From positions 1 to 64,000 of the forward strand of contig NZ_JARYZI010000010.1 in assembly GCF_029914245.1 (NCBI RefSeq): a stretch of DNA of 64,000 nucleotides. Reading direction: 5' to 3'. The DNA is from Fusibacter bizertensis. Lineage in GTDB: Bacteria > Bacillota > Clostridia > Peptostreptococcales > Acidaminobacteraceae. Made by a program: the position numbers and the translations under genes. The notes below the pieces were generated by a model. That model worked only from the letters and a program-made list of their open reading frames with translations. It had not been told where the DNA came from and ran no database searches. This document shows, in pieces, positions 59,845 through 64,000 of this stretch. Each line of letters starts with the position of its first letter. The stretch's first letter is position 1.

Positions 59845-60732
59845 ATGACAACTGATACAGAAGTTGAGCACAACACGACCATAAAACTAAAGGCTAGGGC
59901 TAAAATTAATTTAACACTAGATGTGCTCTCGAGAAGAGAAAACGGCTATCATGACGTAGAGATGTTGATGCAACAGATAAACTTATACGACAACGTAACC
60001 GTTACTAAAAATAGCACAGGTGAGATTAACCTTACTTGTTCTGATCCTTTTTTACCTGTAGATGAAAAAAATATAGCTTATCAAGCTGTAAAAATCATGA
60101 AAGAATTATATCAACTTGAAGAAGGTTTTGATCTTCATATAGATAAGCAAATACCAGTCGCTGCTGGACTTGCGGGTGGTAGTACAGATGCTGCAGCTGT
60201 TATTATGGCGATAAATCAGCTTTGCAAATTAGACCTTCCTGTAGAGCGATTACAAGAAATTGGATTTAAACTGGGCGCGGATGTCCCATTCTGTTTCCTT
60301 GAAGGTTGCGCACTGGCAAAAGGTCTGGGTGAGATTTTAAAGCCCATTCGAGGTTTTGAACATGCGTGGATGGTTCTTGTAAAACCGAGTTTTGGCGTGT
60401 CCACAAAGGATGTCTATGGTGGACTAGATTTAGATGCGATCAAGCATCGTCCAGAAACATCTAAAATGATTAAAGCCTTGGAAGAACAAAATAAACACGT
60501 TATTTTATCAGGGTTATGTAATGTACTAGAGACCGTTACACTTAATTTATATCCTAAAGTATCTGAGATCAAAGAAAAATTAAATAGTTATGGTGCTGAA
60601 GGTGTTTTGATGAGTGGCAGCGGCCCATCAGTATTTGGTTTTTTTTCTAGTTATGAACGCGCAAAAAAAGCACATAAGAAATTGAAAAAGCAATATCCAC
60701 AAAGTTATGTGGTATCAACCTATAATCTATAG
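59845..60732 (+). CDS. ispE: 4-diphosphocytidyl-2-C-methyl-D-erythritol kinase
   Basis: 295 residues, GHMP kinase of the MEP isoprenoid pathway. N-terminal ARAKINLTLDVLSRRENGYHD, ATP-binding PVAAGLAGGSTDAAAV near 103-118, and GVLMSGSGPSVFG near the C terminus. The 14-residue polar start (TTDTEVEHNTTIKL) is slightly longer than usual. AAGGAG precedes ATG 59845. Shows that the cell uses the non-mevalonate route. Confidence 0.97.
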   Translation: MTTDTEVEHNTTIKLKARAKINLTLDVLSRRENGYHDVEMLMQQINLYDNVTVTKNSTGEINLTCSDPFLPVDEKNIAYQAVKIMKELYQLEEGFDLHIDKQIPVAAGLAGGSTDAAAVIMAINQLCKLDLPVERLQEIGFKLGADVPFCFLEGCALAKGLGEILKPIRGFEHAWMVLVKPSFGVSTKDVYGGLDLDAIKHRPETSKMIKALEEQNKHVILSGLCNVLETVTLNLYPKVSEIKEKLNSYGAEGVLMSGSGPSVFGFFSSYERAKKAHKKLKKQYPQSYVVSTYNL

Positions 60733-60753
60733 TTTAGTAAAGTTGGAGGGACT

Positions 60754-61425
60754 ATGAACGTTAATTTTGATAAGTTGGAAATAAGAAATTATAAACCACT
60801 AGGGGAAGTCGTGTTTGAATATTTGAGAAATGCGATATTAGCAGGCGAACTTAAACCTGGAGAGCGCTTAATGGAAGTTACCATAGCCGATCAGTTAGGT
60901 GTAAGTAGAACACCTGTGAGAGAAGCGATTCGCAAACTTGAAAAGGAAAGTTTTGTCATCATGATTCCTAGAAAAGGCGCTTATGTTGCCGATTTAACTA
61001 AAAAAGATATTATGGAAGTTCTAGAAATCCGTAAAGAACTTGAAGGTTTTGCAGCATATTTAGCTGCTGAACGTATGACCCTTTCTGAAAAAGAATCACT
61101 AGGTAAAATTGTTGAGCATTTTAATGAATCTCTTTTAGCAAACGACAAGAAAAGCATGATAGAAAGCGACAATGAGTTTCACTCTTTGATCTTTGAAGGT
61201 ACAAAAAACCAAAGATTAATCAGTATAATTTACGATTTACACGATCAATTCCAAAGATTTAGACTTATATATTTTAATGAATTCAATAATTTCAAAGAGA
61301 TTCAAGCATCACATAATAGAATCTTTGACGCAATTATTAGACAAGATGGAATAACAGCGCGTCAAGAATCTGAAAGCCATGTTGAAAGCATCAGATCTTT
61401 AGTGAACAAATGGATCGCAGACTAA
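60754..61425 (+). CDS. GntR family regulator with FCD domain
   Basis: 223 residues: winged HTH about 15-80 (LKPGERLMEVTIADQLGVSRTPVREAIRKLE) and FCD ligand domain about 85-215 with D/H residues of a metal site (DNEFHSLIFEGT, ASHNRIFDAI, ESHVESI). Clostridia often place this gene after ispE. Regulated genes unknown. TTGGAGGG precedes ATG 60754. Confidence 0.93.
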   Translation: MNVNFDKLEIRNYKPLGEVVFEYLRNAILAGELKPGERLMEVTIADQLGVSRTPVREAIRKLEKESFVIMIPRKGAYVADLTKKDIMEVLEIRKELEGFAAYLAAERMTLSEKESLGKIVEHFNESLLANDKKSMIESDNEFHSLIFEGTKNQRLISIIYDLHDQFQRFRLIYFNEFNNFKEIQASHNRIFDAIIRQDGITARQESESHVESIRSLVNKWIAD

Positions 61426-61853
61426 TGGAAAAGCAAACCTTAATGATCTCAGTTTACTCATCAATTAAAGATGCTATGGGCGAAATTAATGAGATGACTT
61501 TGTTTACTGAAGCAACCTATAGAAGAGATGCAAAAAAAGCTTATTTAATGTATAACGAGTCAGAAGTAAGTGGTATGGAAGGTACTAAAACCTTATTGAC
61601 TTTGGAATCTGATAGGGTTTCCATCAGAAGATATAGTGAAAATTCAAGTTTACTGAAAATAGAACTTGGAAAATGGAATGAGAATATTTACAATACACCT
61701 TATGGCACATTCCTCATAAAAACAAATGGTGAACATATCACATGGGATGACAAAGATTTGTTGAGAATTGATTTACTATATTCACTTGAAGTTGAAGGAG
61801 AGGGGTCAGTTCCATCAGAGGTGACCATAAAGATTGAGCAAAAGAGAGGATAA
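61425..61853 (+). CDS. DUF1934 protein (YwiB type)
   Basis: 142 residues from ATG 61425, which overlaps the GntR stop (TAATG). A single beta-barrel, lipocalin-like domain: YNTPYGTFLIKT and LLYSLEVEGEG are typical of this family. Function not known. Confidence 0.85.
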   Translation: MEKQTLMISVYSSIKDAMGEINEMTLFTEATYRRDAKKAYLMYNESEVSGMEGTKTLLTLESDRVSIRRYSENSSLLKIELGKWNENIYNTPYGTFLIKTNGEHITWDDKDLLRIDLLYSLEVEGEGSVPSEVTIKIEQKRG

Positions 61854-61854
61854 G

Positions 61855-62610
61855 ATGTCTTTAGATGATCGCAGCGAAAACAAGGGAAAAGCTTATCTAA
61901 TTGATCAGGTGAGTCTGAAAAGACTGCTATTTCTTGCTGTGATTATTAGCGTACTTCCAGTTGTTTTAATCTTCGTAGGCAAGTTTACGCATATTTTGGA
62001 GTCGTATTTTATAATCTTAATGTATACTATTGCGATTTTCTTTTTTACCTATTTATTTTTTCAAAATTTTCAAAAGAAGTTGCTACAAGAGATGAAAGCG
62101 CTGGTAAAAAAAGAAGGTATTATTAGCGGTGAGTTGCTTCTAGTCAATACAGAAGAAAAACTAAAAAATGTTTTATCATTGGAATTTGAAAGATGCTTTG
62201 TAAAAAACATCGCTTCATCAGTCGTTTTCTTTGATATCGATAGTTTAGGTGAAATAAATAGTAAATATGGTTATAATACAGGTGACCAAATCATTATCGA
62301 AATTATCCTTTCGACAAAAAGGTATATATCTAACTCTCAAGTACTCAAAGATACTGGTGCAACACTTGCAAGAGTAAAAGGGGATACCTTTGCTTTAGTT
62401 ATGCCCAATATTACAGAGAAAACGGCATTCAATGAAACTTACAATTTAAAGAAAATTATCGAAACGCTGAACTTAGGAATTAAAGAATCAATCACATGCA
62501 GATTTGCAGTTGTAACGTTTGATCAATGGATTTCTGAGGATAAATTTCTCGATCTTGCTTATGAAAAACTAAAATTAGCAAAAGACTATGGCAAAGGAGT
62601 AATTTTATAG
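61855..62610 (+). CDS. Membrane protein with degenerate GGDEF domain
   Basis: 251 residues: helices about 26-46 and 50-70, then GGDEF domain about 85-250. The substrate-binding part FFDIDSLGEINSKYGYNTGDQI is kept, but the GGDEF motif is KGDTF, so diguanylate cyclase activity is unlikely. Could be a c-di-GMP or GTP sensor. ATG 61855 follows GAGAGGA one base after the DUF1934 stop. Confidence 0.85.
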   Translation: MSLDDRSENKGKAYLIDQVSLKRLLFLAVIISVLPVVLIFVGKFTHILESYFIILMYTIAIFFFTYLFFQNFQKKLLQEMKALVKKEGIISGELLLVNTEEKLKNVLSLEFERCFVKNIASSVVFFDIDSLGEINSKYGYNTGDQIIIEIILSTKRYISNSQVLKDTGATLARVKGDTFALVMPNITEKTAFNETYNLKKIIETLNLGIKESITCRFAVVTFDQWISEDKFLDLAYEKLKLAKDYGKGVIL

Positions 62611-62634
62611 CCATTTGATTGAAACATAAAGAAA

Positions 62635-62679
62635 AAACGCCCAAAATTAAGCGAAAGCCCAAAATTGGGCGTTTCTTTA
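62635..62679 (+). terminator. Terminator after the GGDEF gene
   Basis: A perfect 10-bp stem (62635-62644 with 62665-62674), with T-rich 3' end, separates the ispE group from the next gene. Confidence 0.85.
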
Positions 62680-62713
62680 GTAAATCCACCCACACATGAT
62701 ATGGAGGTTAAAA

Positions 62714-64000
62714 ATGCATCCTATATTGACACTTGAACATGTGAAAATTATGCTAGAATATATCAGTGATGGTGTACAAATCGTTGATGGAAAGGGCAAT
62801 TTAATCTATTGTAACCATAACTCGGCCTTACTTGATGATATCAACATAGAAGAATCTATAGGAAAACATATCACGGAGATCTATCCATCACTAAAGGAAG
62901 ACGAGAGCACCCTTTTAAAAGTACTTACTACTCAACTACCTATACTCAATCGTGAGCAAACCTATCGCACTTATAAGGGGAAGAGTATCGCAACCATCAA
63001 CAGTACATTACCAATCATCAATGATGGTGTCGTTGCAGGTGCAATAGAGATATCAAGAGATATCACAAGTTACAAAGAGCTTTCAGAAAAAGTAATCGAC
63101 TTGCAATCTAAGGTAGCAGGTAAAAATTCTGAAGAGTTGGGCACCAATCGGATGCTTAAACATGGTTTTAGATTTGAGGACATTATAACAGCACATTCAG
63201 AATTTAATCGCGTGAAAGCCATTGCTATGAAGGCAGCAACAACGGATATAGCAGTCCTTATATACGGTGAAACAGGCACTGGAAAAGAACTTCTCACACA
63301 AGCGATTCACAACAATAGCAGACGTAAAAATAAACCCTTTATTGCACAAAATTGTGCTGCTTTGCCAGGATCTTTATTAGAAGGTATCTTATTTGGTACT
63401 GTAAAGGGTGGTTTTACTGGTGCAGTAGATCGACCTGGTCTTTTTGAACTTGCAGATACAGGCACTCTATTTTTAGATGAGATTAACTCTATGCCTCAAG
63501 AACTTCAAGCTAAGCTTTTAAGAGTTCTACAAGACGGTAAAATTAGAAGAATTGGTGATACAAAAGAACGACTAGTAGATGTGAGAATCGTTGCAGCAAC
63601 AAATATAGAGCCAAATCTTGCCATAGATTTAGGGTTGATAAGAAGAGACCTATATTATAGACTAAATACTGTTACACTTTGGATCCCTAAGCTTTCAGAT
63701 CGCAAAGAAGATATCCCATTGCTGACCAAGTACTTTATCAAAAAATACAATGGTTTACTCTATAGAGGGATCAAAGGTACAACACCTGAAGTCATGAAAC
63801 TTTTTCTAAACTATCCGTGGGAAGGAAACGTAAGAGAACTAGAACATGTTATCGAAGGTGCAGTGAATTTTGTCGATGGAGATTTGATTTCTATAGAAGA
63901 TTTGCCCTATAACCTTAAAAAATATTATGAAAAAAATAATGAAAAACCCAGTGATAAAACAGTTATTGATCCGGATGAAGGTTTAATTGCTTCACTTTAC
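62714..64000 (+). CDS. PAS-containing sigma54-dependent activator, partial (RocR-like)
   Basis: 429 codons to the window end without stop; C terminus missing. PAS about 10-120, then AAA+ domain: Walker A GETGTGKE near 185, sigma54-contact loop GGFTGA (usual GAFTGA), Walker B GTLFLDEINSM, and R-finger region RRDLYYRLN. The Fis-type HTH would follow outside. Resembles RocR/AcoR-type regulators of amino-acid use. GGAGG at 62703-62707 precedes ATG 62714. It shows that sigma54 exists in this organism. Confidence 0.92.
   Translation, partial: MHPILTLEHVKIMLEYISDGVQIVDGKGNLIYCNHNSALLDDINIEESIGKHITEIYPSLKEDESTLLKVLTTQLPILNREQTYRTYKGKSIATINSTLPIINDGVVAGAIEISRDITSYKELSEKVIDLQSKVAGKNSEELGTNRMLKHGFRFEDIITAHSEFNRVKAIAMKAATTDIAVLIYGETGTGKELLTQAIHNNSRRKNKPFIAQNCAALPGSLLEGILFGTVKGGFTGAVDRPGLFELADTGTLFLDEINSMPQELQAKLLRVLQDGKIRRIGDTKERLVDVRIVAATNIEPNLAIDLGLIRRDLYYRLNTVTLWIPKLSDRKEDIPLLTKYFIKKYNGLLYRGIKGTTPEVMKLFLNYPWEGNVRELEHVIEGAVNFVDGDLISIEDLPYNLKKYYEKNNEKPSDKTVIDPDEGLIASLY

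Overview
This window is the replication-origin region of a low-GC Firmicute chromosome, most likely a member of the Clostridia. Evidence: AT-rich sequence, AGGAGG-type ribosome sites with frequent TTG/GTG starts, the rpmH-rnpA-yidD-yidC-jag-mnmE-mnmG-rsmG-parA-parB block beside dnaA-dnaN-S4-recF-gyrB-gyrA, a long SRP RNA with an Alu domain, and no outer-membrane genes. I cannot fix the genus from sequence alone.

Layout. The left edge (1-100) carries divergent promoter elements on the minus strand that look like the front of an rRNA operon lying outside the window. trpS (plus strand) faces the origin. From 14.6 kb leftward the genes run on the minus strand: dnaA, dnaN, S4 protein, recF, gyrB, gyrA, then an anti-sigma/sigma partner-switch operon (rsbV-rsbW-sigma) that ends in a membrane GGDEF-EAL protein. 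The origin is bipartite: a DnaA-box cluster between dnaA and rpmH (14.6-15.05 kb) and, between dnaA and dnaN, two weak boxes, a GC patch and a run of DnaA-trios that mark the probable unwinding site. From 15.2 kb rightward all genes lie on the plus strand. Transcription therefore follows replication on both arms, except for trpS.

Right arm. 15.2-23.1 kb holds ribosome/RNase P/membrane insertion/tRNA modification genes and parAB with two parS sites just downstream. 23.1-29.05 kb is the least familiar part: a lipid-kinase-like gene, a degenerate sigma54-activator-like ATPase, and a four-gene cassette encoding two paralogous HTH/coiled-coil proteins, a coiled-coil protein and a membrane protein with an OmpA-like domain. 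I propose, as inference only, that this cassette ties DNA near the origin to the envelope. 29.06-36.6 kb: tRNA-Arg, tadA deaminase, tRNA-Ser, SRP RNA, a tandem pair of HD/HD-GYP sensors (one lacking the GYP loop), dnaX-ybaB-recR. 36.7-42.4 kb: a compact Tad/Flp-type pilus locus with a TadZ that has lost its P-loop and no visible prepilin peptidase, followed by a histidine-kinase-like protein that has lost both phospho-acceptors. 44.1-48.3 kb: rRNA methyltransferase, a DUF5711-like protein, CvpA, YedF and DUF3343 proteins, DUF951. 48.4-59.6 kb: rpsF-ssb-rpsR, yybS-gdpP-rplI, an inserted moxR-DUF58-transglutaminase operon, dnaB and a GNAT gene. 59.8-64.0 kb: ispE, a GntR regulator, DUF1934, a degenerate GGDEF membrane protein and a sigma54-dependent activator cut by the window end.

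A theme is second-messenger signalling: one dual GGDEF-EAL protein, one intact and one altered HD-GYP, one degenerate GGDEF, and the c-di-AMP phosphodiesterase GdpP, several with missing catalytic residues. I saw no transposons, prophage genes or CRISPR arrays.
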